This document shows positions 7,223-15,276 of a stretch of 25,648 nucleotides of DNA, piece after piece. The position numbers and the translations under genes were made by a program. The stretch's first letter is position 1. The number at the start of each line of letters is the position of its first letter. The notes under the pieces are model-generated. The model saw only the letters and a program-made list of their open reading frames with translations. It made no database searches and had not been told where the DNA came from. Source of the stretch: an uncultured Eubacteriales bacterium (lineage in GTDB: Bacteria > Bacillota > Clostridia > Oscillospirales > Oscillospiraceae). The DNA lies in assembly GCA_900549645.1 (NCBI GenBank), contig URPD01000025.1, forward strand, positions 1 to 25,648, given 5' to 3'.

Positions 7223-8113
7223 TCATGTCTCAATGCCGATGCCGTGCATCGCGGCTTTCAGCTTTTCGAGATTGCTTTCGTACATCTCCGTCAGCGGCAG
7301 ACGCATTATCCCGCTGTCCATGCCCGCCAGCCGCATTGCGGTCTTGACAGGGATGGGGTTCGTCTCGATGAACAGTGCGGAGAAGAAGGCCGCGTACTTT
7401 GCGTACAGCGCCGTCGCCTCAGGATAGTTTCCGTCAAGGCACAGGGCGCACAGCTTCGTGACGGCGGCGGGGACGATATTGCTTGCAACGGATATGACAC
7501 CGTGCGCGCCGAGCGCCATCATCGGCACGGTGTCGCTGTCGTTACCGCTCCAGATATTCAGCGCGTCGCCGCACAGGCTGCGTATCGTGCCGACAAGCGC
7601 GATATCGCCGGACGCCTCCTTCACGCCGTTTATGTTCGGGTGTTCCGACAGGGCTTTGTACGTCTCCGGAGCAATGCTCATGCCGGTGCGGCTGGGGACG
7701 TTATACAATATCATCGGCAGGTCAACGCGGTCGGCGACGTATGTGAAGTGCTCGATAAGCCCCTTTTGCGTGGTCTTGTTGTAATAGGGGCAAATCATAA
7801 GTATGCCGTCCGCGCCCATGAATTTCGCGTCCTCGGCTCGCCGCAGAACGCGCTCCGTGTTGTTCCCGCCGACACCGGCGATGACCTTCATACGCCCCTT
7901 AGCCGCGTGTATCACCCGGCGGACGACCTCACTGTGCTCGCCGTCGGTGAGCGTCGCGTTTTCGCCGGTCGTGCCGCAGGCGACTACTGCAGCGGTGCCG
8001 TTTTCGTATTGAAACTCTATGTTCCGCTCAAGCCGCTCATAGTCGACGCCGGTTTTCGTAAACGGCGTGATTATCGCAGTGCAGGAACCCCGAAAAAGCG
8101 GTGTTTTCGCCAT
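7223..8113 (-). CDS. dapA: 4-hydroxy-tetrahydrodipicolinate synthase
   Basis: DapA condenses pyruvate with aspartate semialdehyde, the first committed step to diaminopimelate and lysine, and thus to peptidoglycan. The 296-residue protein is full length. Visible motifs are GTTGENATL (substrate threonines, about residues 46-54), LYNVPSRTGMSI with the catalytic Tyr (about 135) and NGVKEASGD with the Schiff-base Lys (about 163). The start is well placed, with GGAGGTGG seven bases before it. It stands alone on the minus strand with no other lysine gene nearby. No lysine riboswitch was recognised in the roughly 190 bases upstream. Confidence 0.95.
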   Translation of the reverse strand: MAKTPLFRGSCTAIITPFTKTGVDYERLERNIEFQYENGTAAVVACGTTGENATLTDGEHSEVVRRVIHAAKGRMKVIAGVGGNNTERVLRRAEDAKFMGADGILMICPYYNKTTQKGLIEHFTYVADRVDLPMILYNVPSRTGMSIAPETYKALSEHPNINGVKEASGDIALVGTIRSLCGDALNIWSGNDSDTVPMMALGAHGVISVASNIVPAAVTKLCALCLDGNYPEATALYAKYAAFFSALFIETNPIPVKTAMRLAGMDSGIMRLPLTEMYESNLEKLKAAMHGIGIET

Positions 8114-8238
8114 AATTCCACCTCCATATTCTTTTCAGCACAGAAATATATATTCGGAATATCCCCGCGCTATTACCGCCCGGCGCGTCGCCGGATGCCC
8201 GCAAAATCCGCAGTGGGGGAGGAGTTCGGCCGCGGGGC

Positions 8239-8267
8239 TTGAATTGAAGAGCAAATGGTGATATAAT
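8239..8267 (+). promoter_or_regulatory. Promoter of the VanY-type gene
   Basis: TTGAAT (8239-8244) and TATAAT (8262-8267) are 17 bases apart, 37 bases before the chosen GTG start. Confidence 0.65.
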
Positions 8268-8304
8268 AATTCAAATTTTATTTGTGAAAGGCAGGTGCAG
8301 GGCA

Positions 8305-9135
8305 GTGAACGGAAAGAAAGTCATATGGCTCATATCCATGGCGATATTATGCCTTGTGCTTTACACCATTATAGATTCACGCACCGAGAATATGACGGAC
8401 GTTATATTCGGCGGCGTTGACGGCGCATACATAAAAAGCGACAGCGTCTCGTTCCTTGACCCCGCGTCGGTCAATACCCCCGAACCTACGGCGGATATCT
8501 GGCCGCAGATAGATCAGGACGAGTTTCTGGACGATTGGCGCTATAAGCTCGTCAACAGCGATAACCTCCTGTCCTCGGCCTTTGAGCCTGAGGAACTGAC
8601 GGAGATAGACGGCTACCGCATGAGCTTTGACGCGCGCGCTGTCGGCGACCTGAACGACATGATACAGGCGCTCAAGGACGCGGGGTTCAACGTCGTTATC
8701 GGCGCGGCGTACAGAACGTACACCTATCAGAACCAGCTCTTTAACGGCAAGACCACGCAGATAGCGATGGAAATGGGCATCTCCACGGACTATAACAAAC
8801 CGGAGTACCAGCTGGCCGTTGAGGAAGCGAAGAAGATCACCATGTTCCCAGGCAGCAGCGAACACCAGCTCGGCCTTGCGGTCGATATCTATGACCGGCA
8901 CTATCAGAAGCTTGTCTATGAAAATATGAACCACGATTTCTATGACTGGCTTGACGAGCACTGCGCGGAGTACGGCTTCATAAAGCGCTACCCGACGCGC
9001 AAGGTGCTGCTTACCGGATGGGACGAGCCTTGGCATTACCGCTATGTCGGCAAGGAAGCGGCTCAGTTCATAATGGAAAACGGCATCTGCTTCGAGGAAT
9101 TCTACGCGCATTATAATCCCAATTACACGCTGTAA
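8305..9135 (+). CDS. Membrane-anchored D-alanyl-D-alanine carboxypeptidase, VanY-like (peptidase M15B)
   Basis: It likely removes the terminal D-Ala from peptidoglycan stem peptides outside the cell, using zinc. The product is about 276 residues, with an N-terminal uncleaved anchor (VIWLISMAILCLVLYTII), a linker, then the M15 domain. The zinc and active-site motifs are SSEHQLGLAVDIYD (His and Asp, about residues 192-205) and EPWHYRYVG (catalytic Glu and zinc His, about 242-250). VIGAAYRTYTYQNQLF is the typical substrate-side segment. The GTG at 8305 is chosen over the GTG at 8284 because purine-rich AAAGGCAGG precedes only the former. There are no vancomycin-resistance genes beside it, so housekeeping wall trimming is the likely role. 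Confidence 0.88.
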   Translation: MNGKKVIWLISMAILCLVLYTIIDSRTENMTDVIFGGVDGAYIKSDSVSFLDPASVNTPEPTADIWPQIDQDEFLDDWRYKLVNSDNLLSSAFEPEELTEIDGYRMSFDARAVGDLNDMIQALKDAGFNVVIGAAYRTYTYQNQLFNGKTTQIAMEMGISTDYNKPEYQLAVEEAKKITMFPGSSEHQLGLAVDIYDRHYQKLVYENMNHDFYDWLDEHCAEYGFIKRYPTRKVLLTGWDEPWHYRYVGKEAAQFIMENGICFEEFYAHYNPNYTL

Positions 9136-9176
9136 GTGCCGTTGTGCAAAATATATTGCACGGCGGAAAAAAGTTC

Positions 9177-9205
9177 TTGCAATATACAAGATACAGTGGT
9201 ATTAT
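9177..9205 (+). promoter_or_regulatory. Promoter of the rimP-nusA-infB operon
   Basis: TTGCAA (9177-9182) and TATTAT (9200-9205) are 17 bases apart. The expected transcript start near 9212 gives a leader of about 90 bases that contains the terminator at 9233-9258. Confidence 0.6.
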
Positions 9206-9232
9206 TGCATAGTAAGGATTATGGTAATGTCA

Positions 9233-9258
9233 GAGTGAGCTTCGGCTCACTCTTTTTT
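9233..9258 (+). terminator. Leader intrinsic terminator with TTCG loop before rimP
   Basis: GAGTGAGC (9233-9240), the loop TTCG and GCTCACTC (9245-9252) form a perfect eight-base stem, followed by six T. It lies between the putative operon promoter and rimP (start 9301), so it can act as an attenuator; it may also stop readthrough from the VanY gene. Confidence 0.85.
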
Positions 9259-9300
9259 ACGAACGGCATGGCCATACTAAAATGTGGAAGTGAGTGACTT

Positions 9301-9756
9301 ATGAGCAAAATCACTGACAGGGTTTTCGCCCTTGCAAAGCCAGTTGTGGAAAACGAGGGCTGCTCGCTGTGGGACGTTGAATATGTCCGCGAGGCGGGGA
9401 GCTGGTATCTCAGGGTGTACATTGATAAAGAGGGCGGTGTGTCGATAGACGACTGCGAGCGCATAAGCCGCGCGCTCGACCCGCTGCTGGACGAGGCCGA
9501 TCCCATACCTGATAGCTATGTTTTCGAGGTCGGTTCTGCGGGCGCGGAGCGGGAGCTGAAAAGGTCATCCGACTTTGAGCAGTTCATGGGAAGTCAGGTC
9601 GAGGTAAAGCTGTACCAGCCGAAGGACGGGCGCAAGGCATTTGTCGGAGCGCTTGCGGCCTACGATAACGGCAGGGTGACGATCACATCCGGCAAGGAAA
9701 CTCTTGAATTTGATAAATCACAGGTGGCGCAGGTAAGACTGCACGCGACGATATAA
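9301..9756 (+). CDS. rimP: Ribosome maturation factor RimP
   Basis: RimP is a cytoplasmic factor needed for 30S subunit assembly. The 151-residue protein matches the family in length and in its two-domain layout: an N-terminal alpha/beta domain with GCSLWDVEYVREAGSWYLRV and IDKEGGVSIDDCERISRAL, then DSYVFEVGSAGAERELK (the family SPG-type segment reads SAG here), and a C-terminal SH3-like barrel from about residue 85 (FVGALAAYDNGRVTI). It is the first gene of the nine-gene operon. It lies 14 bases before nusA, the usual Firmicutes order. Confidence 0.94.
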   Translation: MSKITDRVFALAKPVVENEGCSLWDVEYVREAGSWYLRVYIDKEGGVSIDDCERISRALDPLLDEADPIPDSYVFEVGSAGAERELKRSSDFEQFMGSQVEVKLYQPKDGRKAFVGALAAYDNGRVTITSGKETLEFDKSQVAQVRLHATI

Positions 9757-9770
9757 AAGGGGTTATAGAA

Positions 9771-10823
9771 ATGAACGCAGAATTTTTTGAAGCCATAGAA
9801 GATATCGAGAAGGAAAAGGGCATTCCCAGAAGCTACATGTACGACAAAATAAATCAGGCGATGCTCGCGGCTTTCCGCCGCGACAATCCTGACTGCGCGG
9901 ACAATGTCGAGGTCATTCTGGACGAGGACAAGAAGCGCATAGACATGGTCGTGAAGAAGACCGTCGTCGAGGAAGTTGAGGATGCCAATCTTGAGATAAA
10001 TCTGGAAGCTGCAAAGAAGATCAGCAAGCGCGCGAAGATCGGCGACATCGTCGGCGTGCCGGTGGAGACCAAGAAGTTCGGCCGCATCGCGGCGCAGGCT
10101 GCAAAGCAGGTCATCATTCAGGGCATACGTGAAGCCGAGCGCGGCCTCGTCTTTGAGGAGTTCACTTCCAAGGAGCATGAGATTCTGACTGGCGTCGTCT
10201 CCCATATCGAGCCGCGCAACGGAAGCGTCTCCATCCGCATCGCCTCCAACAGCGAGTTTACGGAAGCCATGCTCGCCGCGAACGAGCGCATCAAGACCGA
10301 AGAGCTAAAAGAGGGCGACCGCATCAAGGTCTATGTCGTCGAGGTCAGGAATTCCACCAGAGGCCCGCAGGTGCTCATCAGCCGCACCCACCCCGGCCTT
10401 GTCAAGCGCCTGTTCGAGCTTGAGGTGCCTGAAATCTATGACGGCACCGTCGAGATAAAGTCCATCGCCCGCGAAGCCGGCAGCCGCACAAAGATGGCCG
10501 TCTGGTCTGCTGACCCGAACGTCGATCCCATCGGCTCCTGCGTCGGCCCGAAGGGCGGTCGTGTTGCCAGCATCGTCAACGAGCTTGGCGGTGAGAAGAT
10601 AGACATAGTCAAGTACAGCGAGGATCCGGAGGAGTACATTGCCGCAGCGCTGTCCCCGTCCGAGGTCGTCAGCGTCACCATGCTGGACGACGGCAAGAGC
10701 TGCCGCGTCATCGTGCCGGACAATCAGCTCTCCCTCGCCATCGGCAAGGAAGGCCAGAATGCCCGTCTCGCTGCAAAGCTCACCGGCTACAAGATAGACA
10801 TCAAGCCCGAATCCGAGGCTTAA
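9771..10823 (+). CDS. nusA: Transcription termination/antitermination factor NusA
   Basis: NusA binds RNA polymerase and nascent RNA and modulates pausing, intrinsic termination and antitermination. The 350-residue protein has the short Firmicutes form without the C-terminal acidic repeats of Escherichia coli. The order is an N-terminal polymerase-binding domain (about 1-125), an S1 domain (about 130-200, ILTGVVSHIEPRNGSVSI), then KH1 and KH2. GPKGGRV near residue 260 and AIGKEGQNARLAAKL near 325 are the KH loops. AAGGGG precedes the ATG. A terminator in the operon leader gives an obvious route for NusA to limit its own synthesis. Confidence 0.96.
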   Translation: MNAEFFEAIEDIEKEKGIPRSYMYDKINQAMLAAFRRDNPDCADNVEVILDEDKKRIDMVVKKTVVEEVEDANLEINLEAAKKISKRAKIGDIVGVPVETKKFGRIAAQAAKQVIIQGIREAERGLVFEEFTSKEHEILTGVVSHIEPRNGSVSIRIASNSEFTEAMLAANERIKTEELKEGDRIKVYVVEVRNSTRGPQVLISRTHPGLVKRLFELEVPEIYDGTVEIKSIAREAGSRTKMAVWSADPNVDPIGSCVGPKGGRVASIVNELGGEKIDIVKYSEDPEEYIAAALSPSEVVSVTMLDDGKSCRVIVPDNQLSLAIGKEGQNARLAAKLTGYKIDIKPESEA

Positions 10824-10847
10824 TCTTAAAAGAAAGGCGGCGTCAGG

Positions 10848-11114
10848 ATGCAGAAGAAAATACCAATGCGGCAGTGTCTTGGCTGCCGCGAGATGAAACC
10901 GAAGCGGGAGCTTATCCGCGTTGTCCGCTCGCCGGAAGGCGAGATATCGCTGGACTTCAAGGGCAAGGCTCCGGGACGCGGGGCGTATATCTGCCCGGCT
11001 CCGGCTTGCCTGAAGCAGGCGATAAAGGCCAAAGCGCTTGAGCGCGCGTTTTCAACGCAGATACCCGAAGCGGTGTACGAAAAACTGAATGAAGAGATGG
11101 AGGCCGAAAAATGA
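10848..11114 (+). CDS. rnpM: RNase P modulator RnpM (YlxR family)
   Basis: This small protein of 88 residues belongs to the YlxR/RnpM family, reported to bind the RNase P RNA and modulate its activity. The family signature is present: RQCLGCREMKPKRELIRVV near the N-terminus, and GRGAYICPAPACLKQA. The Cys pairs (CLGC, CPAPAC) are placed as in family members and could bind a metal. Its place between nusA and ylxQ is the conserved Firmicutes order, and its stop overlaps the ylxQ start by four bases. Confidence 0.92.
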   Translation: MQKKIPMRQCLGCREMKPKRELIRVVRSPEGEISLDFKGKAPGRGAYICPAPACLKQAIKAKALERAFSTQIPEAVYEKLNEEMEAEK

Positions 11115-11545
11115 GAGAAAAAACGCTCAATCTTCTAGGCCTCATGCGAAAGGCGAACGCAATCGCCGTGGGCGAGACGAATACCGGCGGCGCGGTGAGA
11201 GCAGGCAAAGCAAAGCTGCTGCTTCTCGCGGCGGACGCGTCGGATAATGCCCGGAGCCGCGCAAGGGGCTTCACGCACGGGCGCGACATCGTCACGGTCA
11301 CTCTGCCGTTTACCAAGGATGAAATCGCCGCGCATGTCGGCGTGTCCGGCTGTGCGATGGCGGCGATAACGGATATCGGGTTTGCAAACGCCTTTATGAA
11401 ATCTCTTGCGGCGGCTGTACCGGACGGCTATGACGAGAGCGCGGCTGAGATCCAGCGGCGATTTGAGAAAGCCGACCGGCGCAAGAAAGAGGCCGCGGCG
11501 CATGAGAAGAACAAGAGAATCGGAAAGAGGAGGAATAACGTATGA
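11111..11545 (+). CDS. ylxQ: L7Ae/L30e-type RNA-binding protein YlxQ
   Basis: The protein has the L7Ae/L30e/S12e/Gadd45 fold: TLNLLGLMRKANAIAVGETNT, then AKLLLLAADASDNARSR, and GVSGCAMAAITDIGFANAF. It probably binds kink-turn-like RNA; the precise target of the bacterial YlxQ group is not settled. At 144 residues it is longer than the roughly 100 of Bacillus YlxQ because of a charged C-terminal tail from about residue 105 (RRFEKADRRKKEAAAHEKNK). It overlaps rnpM upstream and infB downstream, each by ATGA, so the three are tightly coupled. Confidence 0.88.
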   Translation: MREKTLNLLGLMRKANAIAVGETNTGGAVRAGKAKLLLLAADASDNARSRARGFTHGRDIVTVTLPFTKDEIAAHVGVSGCAMAAITDIGFANAFMKSLAAAVPDGYDESAAEIQRRFEKADRRKKEAAAHEKNKRIGKRRNNV

Positions 11546-13899
11546 GCATGATTAAGTACAGAGTGCATGAAGTTGCAAAGGATTTTAATGTGACGTCCAA
11601 GGTGATCAGCCAGATCCTGACTGATTATATTGCGCCGCCCAAAAACCATATGCAGGTGTTGGAGAATCATGAGCTTGACGTTATCTTCGAGTATATGACC
11701 CAGCATAATCAGGCCGCGTCCCTTGAGGATATCTTCAAGGTGCCGGAGAAGCCTGCCGCTCCGGCGAAGAAGGAAGCCATGCCCGAAAAGGCCACGGCTG
11801 CAGCCGAGAAGAAGCCCGCACAGCAGAGCGCTGCACCCGCACAGCAGCAAACGGCATCTCAGCAGCCCAAGGCCGAGAAGCCCAATAAGCCGCACACTCC
11901 GCGTCAGGTCGCGGAGAAGCGCGTTATCGACACCCGCGGCAGCGCGGCTGTGAATATCGAGAAATATAACGAGAAGTTTGAAGACATGGCCGGCAGCAAG
12001 ACCGGTTCCGGCAATATGCGCCTTGGCACCAAGGAAAAGATCGTCAGCAAGTCCAAGCAGCGCCAGAACCAGCAGTCCGCCTCGTCCAAGCGCCGTCAGG
12101 AAGAGCGCAACCGTATGCAGAAGCTTCAGCTTGAGATAGCGAAGAAGCAGCAGCTTAAGGTAGAGATTCCCGATGAGATCTCCGTCGGCGAGCTGGCCTC
12201 CCGCATGAAGAAGACCGCGTCCGAGGTCATAAAGCAGCTCTTCAAGCTCGGCGTGTTCGCTTCAGTTTCCGACGTTATCGACTATGACACCGCGGCGCTC
12301 GTCGCTATGGAGCTTGGCTGCAAGGTCGAGAAGGAAGTCATTGTCACTGTTGAGGAGCGCTTGATAGACGACCACGAGGATAAGCCGGAAGACCTGCTGC
12401 CCAGAGCGCCAGTCGTCGTCGTCATGGGTCACGTTGACCACGGTAAAACCTCTCTGCTTGACTATATCCGCCACGCGAACGTCGTCTCCGGCGAGGCCGG
12501 CGGCATCACGCAGCATATCGGTGCGTACACCGTTGAGATAAACGGCAGCCCCATCACCTTCCTCGACACTCCGGGGCATGAGGCGTTCACTTCCATGCGC
12601 GCCCGCGGCGCGATGGTCACCGATATTGCGATCCTTGTTGTCGCGGCGGATGACGGCATCATGCCGCAGACCATAGAAAGCATCAACCATGCGAAGGCCG
12701 CGAACATCCCCGTCGTTGTCGCAATAAACAAGATGGACACCGTCGGCGCAAATCCCGACCGTATCAAGCAGCAGCTTACCGAGTACGACCTCGTGCCCGA
12801 AGAGTGGGGCGGTGATACGATCGTGTGCCCCATATCCGCGAAAACCGGTATGGGCATCGATAATCTGCTCGAAAACCTTGTCGTTCTCGCTGAGGTTCAG
12901 GAACTGAAGGCCAACCCCAACCGCGCCGCAAAGGGCACCGTCATCGAGGCACGCCTCGATAAGGGCCGCGGCCCGATAATGACCGTTCTCGTGCAGAACG
13001 GTACGCTCAAGGCGGGCGATATCATCATCGCCGGTACCGCCGTCGGCCGCGTCCGCACCATGATAAACGATAAGGGACAGCGCGTGACCGTGGCCGGCCC
13101 CTCCACGCCTGTCGAGATATCCGGCCTGTCCGAGGTTCCGAGCGCGGGCGATGTGTTCAACGCCGTTGCCGACGAGCGTATGGCGAGAGAGCTTGCCGAG
13201 GAGCGCCGCGTCCAGCAGATGAATAACTCCATGGGTGGCACGAAGAAGGTCAGCCTTGAGGATATCTTCAGCCAGATCAAGTCCGGCGAGATGAAGACCC
13301 TTAATATCATCGTCAAGGCGGACGTTCAGGGTTCTGCCGAGGCTGTCAAGTCCTCGCTTGAGAAGATATCCAACGACGAGGTCAGAGTGAAGGTCATACA
13401 CAGCGCCGTCGGCGCGATAAACGAGAGCGACGTCATGCTCGCCGCAACCTCCGGCGCTATCATCGTCGGCTTCAACGTTCGCCCGGACAACGCCGCGCGC
13501 GACAGTGCAGCCCGTTCCAACGTCGATATGCGCATGTACCGCGTCATCTACGACTGCATCAACGAGATAGAAGCCGCCATGAAGGGTATGCTTGCTCCGC
13601 AGTTCAAGGAGGTCATCATCGGCCACGCCGAGGTCAGAGAGACCTACAAGGTCTCCAAGGTCGGCACCGTCTGCGGCTGCTACTGCACCGACGGCAAAAT
13701 CCAGCGCGGCTGTGAGGTTCGCGTCCTGCGCGACAATATCGTTATCCATGAGGGCGAGCTGGCGTCCCTGCGCCGTTTCAAGGACGACGTGAAGGAAGTC
13801 GCTTCCGGCTACGAGTGCGGTATGCAGGTCGAGAAGTTCAACGATATCAAGATCGGCGACGTTATTGAGTGCTTCGTGATGGAGCAGATAAACAGATAA
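11542..13899 (+). CDS. infB: Translation initiation factor IF-2
   Basis: IF-2 is the GTPase that brings fMet-tRNA to the 30S subunit and promotes subunit joining. The 785-residue protein has an N-terminal IF2_N segment (about 1-50), a long Ala/Lys/Gln/Pro-rich linker, a second IF2_N segment (about 205-255), the G domain (GHVDHGKT at about 296, GGITQHIG, DTPGHEAF at about 342, NKMD at about 396, SAKTG at about 432), and domains II-IV ending in the fMet-tRNA-binding region (GCEVRVLRDNIVIHEG). AGGAGG lies eight bases before the ATG at 11542, which overlaps the ylxQ stop. A second Met two codons later is a possible alternative start. Confidence 0.97.
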   Translation: MSMIKYRVHEVAKDFNVTSKVISQILTDYIAPPKNHMQVLENHELDVIFEYMTQHNQAASLEDIFKVPEKPAAPAKKEAMPEKATAAAEKKPAQQSAAPAQQQTASQQPKAEKPNKPHTPRQVAEKRVIDTRGSAAVNIEKYNEKFEDMAGSKTGSGNMRLGTKEKIVSKSKQRQNQQSASSKRRQEERNRMQKLQLEIAKKQQLKVEIPDEISVGELASRMKKTASEVIKQLFKLGVFASVSDVIDYDTAALVAMELGCKVEKEVIVTVEERLIDDHEDKPEDLLPRAPVVVVMGHVDHGKTSLLDYIRHANVVSGEAGGITQHIGAYTVEINGSPITFLDTPGHEAFTSMRARGAMVTDIAILVVAADDGIMPQTIESINHAKAANIPVVVAINKMDTVGANPDRIKQQLTEYDLVPEEWGGDTIVCPISAKTGMGIDNLLENLVVLAEVQELKANPNRAAKGTVIEARLDKGRGPIMTVLVQNGTLKAGDIIIAGTAVGRVRTMINDKGQRVTVAGPSTPVEISGLSEVPSAGDVFNAVADERMARELAEERRVQQMNNSMGGTKKVSLEDIFSQIKSGEMKTLNIIVKADVQGSAEAVKSSLEKISNDEVRVKVIHSAVGAINESDVMLAATSGAIIVGFNVRPDNAARDSAARSNVDMRMYRVIYDCINEIEAAMKGMLAPQFKEVIIGHAEVRETYKVSKVGTVCGCYCTDGKIQRGCEVRVLRDNIVIHEGELASLRRFKDDVKEVASGYECGMQVEKFNDIKIGDVIECFVMEQINR

Positions 13900-13904
13900 T
13901 ATGT

Positions 13905-13944
13905 GCAGACAGGGTGCTTTGATTTTCAAGCGCCCTGTATCTGC
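13905..13944 (+). other. Stem-loop between infB and rbfA
   Basis: GCAGACAGGG (13905-13914) pairs with CCCTG (13933-13937) and TCTGC (13940-13944), with a TA bulge and an inner GCTT/AAGC pairing. No T-tract follows, so it is probably not a terminator. It may affect RNA processing or stability. Confidence 0.45.
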
Positions 13945-13978
13945 AATGAGTTTTCCGAAAGATCACATGGAGGATTTT

Positions 13979-14344
13979 ATGGCATCTAATAAGCTTGCAA
14001 GAACCAATGACGACATACAGTTTGTCATGTCAAAGCTGCTGCGCGAGATAAAGGATCCGAGAGTTCAGCAGGGGATGATAAGTGTCACCCGCGTTGAGAC
14101 TACGGGCGATCTGCGATATTCAAAGATATGGTTGTCCGTGATGGGCATGAAGGACGAAAAAGAGTTCAAAAAGGGGCTGAAATCGGCTTCCGGCTGGCTG
14201 CGCCATGAGCTTGGAACCTCGATGAACCTGCGCTACACTCCGGAGCTTGTGTTCGAGGTAGACCACAGCATCGAGTACGGCGCGCACATCAGCGAGGTCA
14301 TAAACAGTCTCGATATAAAGAAAGACGAGGATGAGGACGAATGA
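13979..14344 (+). CDS. rbfA: Ribosome-binding factor A
   Basis: RbfA binds the 30S subunit during late assembly and cold adaptation. The ATG at 13979 is chosen because GGAGG lies five bases before it and the protein then starts MASNKLARTNDD, matching family length at 121 residues. A longer frame from 13901 would run through the stem-loop and lacks a ribosome binding site. Family features are LLREIKDPRVQQGMISVTRVE, LRYSKIWLSVMG and ELGTSMNLRYTPELVFEVDHSIEYG split over the KH-like fold. An acidic tail (KKDEDEDE) overlaps the nrnA start. Confidence 0.94.
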   Translation: MASNKLARTNDDIQFVMSKLLREIKDPRVQQGMISVTRVETTGDLRYSKIWLSVMGMKDEKEFKKGLKSASGWLRHELGTSMNLRYTPELVFEVDHSIEYGAHISEVINSLDIKKDEDEDE

Positions 14345-15276
14345 CCGCACAGGAATGTTCTCAGCTGCTTCTGAGCAAGAATAACATTCTCATAATCACT
14401 CATACAAACCCTGATGGGGACACTCTTTGCAGTGCCGCCGCGCTTTGCAGCGCCCTGCGCCGCGCCGGAAAACGGGCAAATCTTTTCAGAAATCCCGCGG
14501 TCACGGCGAAGTACATGCCGCACGTTGAGAAATACTTTGCCCCGAAGAGCTTCAAGCCGAAGTACATCGTCTCGGTGGACGTTGCGACGGAGAAGATGTT
14601 CGCCGACGGCTTTGACGGCGCAATTGACCTCTGCATAGACCATCACCCGACCAATTCGCACTACGCGAAAAAAGAGCTTGTCTGCCCGGATAAGGCGGCC
14701 TGCGGAGAAATTGTGCTGGCTGTCATAAAGGAGATGTGCGGCGGCATCACTCAGGAGGAGGCAGACCTGCTGTATATCGCCGTGACGACGGATACCGGCT
14801 GCTTCCAGTATCTCAACACAAACGCCGCCACGTTCAGGGCTGCGGCGGAGCTGCTAGAGTACGGCGCTGATAACGGCATGGTGAACGTGAAGTTCTTCCG
14901 CAAGGTGTCGCGCGCACGGCTGAAGCTTGAGGGAATGATCTATTCCAATATGGGCTTTTACCGCGAGGGGAAGATAGCCGTCGCCATAATCACGAAAGAA
15001 ATGCTTAGTCAGGCCGGCGCGGGGGAAGAGGACTGCGACGATCTGGCCGGGCTTGCCGGGCGTGCTGAGGGTACATCGGTGAATATAACGATCCGCGAGC
15101 GTGATAACGGCAGCAGCAAGGTCTCCGTCCGCACGGGACGCAACGTCAGCAGCAGCGATATCTGCGCCGTGTTCGGCGGTGGAGGCCACGCGATGGCAGC
15201 CGGCTGCACAATCGACTGCCCGCCCGAAAAGGCGCGCGACATGCTCCTTGCCGTAATCAACGAGGTCTGGAAATGA
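14341..15276 (+). CDS. nrnA: DHH-family oligoribonuclease/pAp phosphatase NrnA
   Basis: NrnA degrades very short RNA oligomers to mononucleotides and dephosphorylates 3'-phosphoadenosine 5'-phosphate, using manganese. The 311-residue protein has the DHH domain (THTNPDGDTLCSA near residue 20, VSVDVA near 80, CIDHHPTNSHY near 100, TTDTGCFQY near 150) and a DHHA1 domain ending in FGGGGHAMAAGC near residue 280. Length and motifs are complete. It overlaps rbfA by four bases upstream and truB by four downstream. This position between rbfA and truB is common in Firmicutes. Confidence 0.92.
   Translation: MTAQECSQLLLSKNNILIITHTNPDGDTLCSAAALCSALRRAGKRANLFRNPAVTAKYMPHVEKYFAPKSFKPKYIVSVDVATEKMFADGFDGAIDLCIDHHPTNSHYAKKELVCPDKAACGEIVLAVIKEMCGGITQEEADLLYIAVTTDTGCFQYLNTNAATFRAAAELLEYGADNGMVNVKFFRKVSRARLKLEGMIYSNMGFYREGKIAVAIITKEMLSQAGAGEEDCDDLAGLAGRAEGTSVNITIRERDNGSSKVSVRTGRNVSSSDICAVFGGGGHAMAAGCTIDCPPEKARDMLLAVINEVWK

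Noticed and set aside
8114..8238. Possible lysine riboswitch upstream of dapA
   Set aside because: The region is too short and shows neither the lysine-aptamer core nor a terminator switch; only a small ATATTC/GAATAT palindrome is present.
7244..8242. Plus-strand open frame of 332 codons opposite dapA
   Set aside because: dapA is certain on the minus strand; the opposite frame has no domain and runs into its promoter region.
9138..9163. Hairpin GTGCAA/TTGCAC after the VanY-type gene as a terminator
   Set aside because: The stem is short with a bulge and is followed by A-rich rather than T-rich sequence.
12262..13929. Minus-strand open frame of 555 codons opposite infB
   Set aside because: It mirrors the codon bias of infB, and the product is a low-complexity Asp/His/Leu/Ala-rich sequence without a ribosome binding site.
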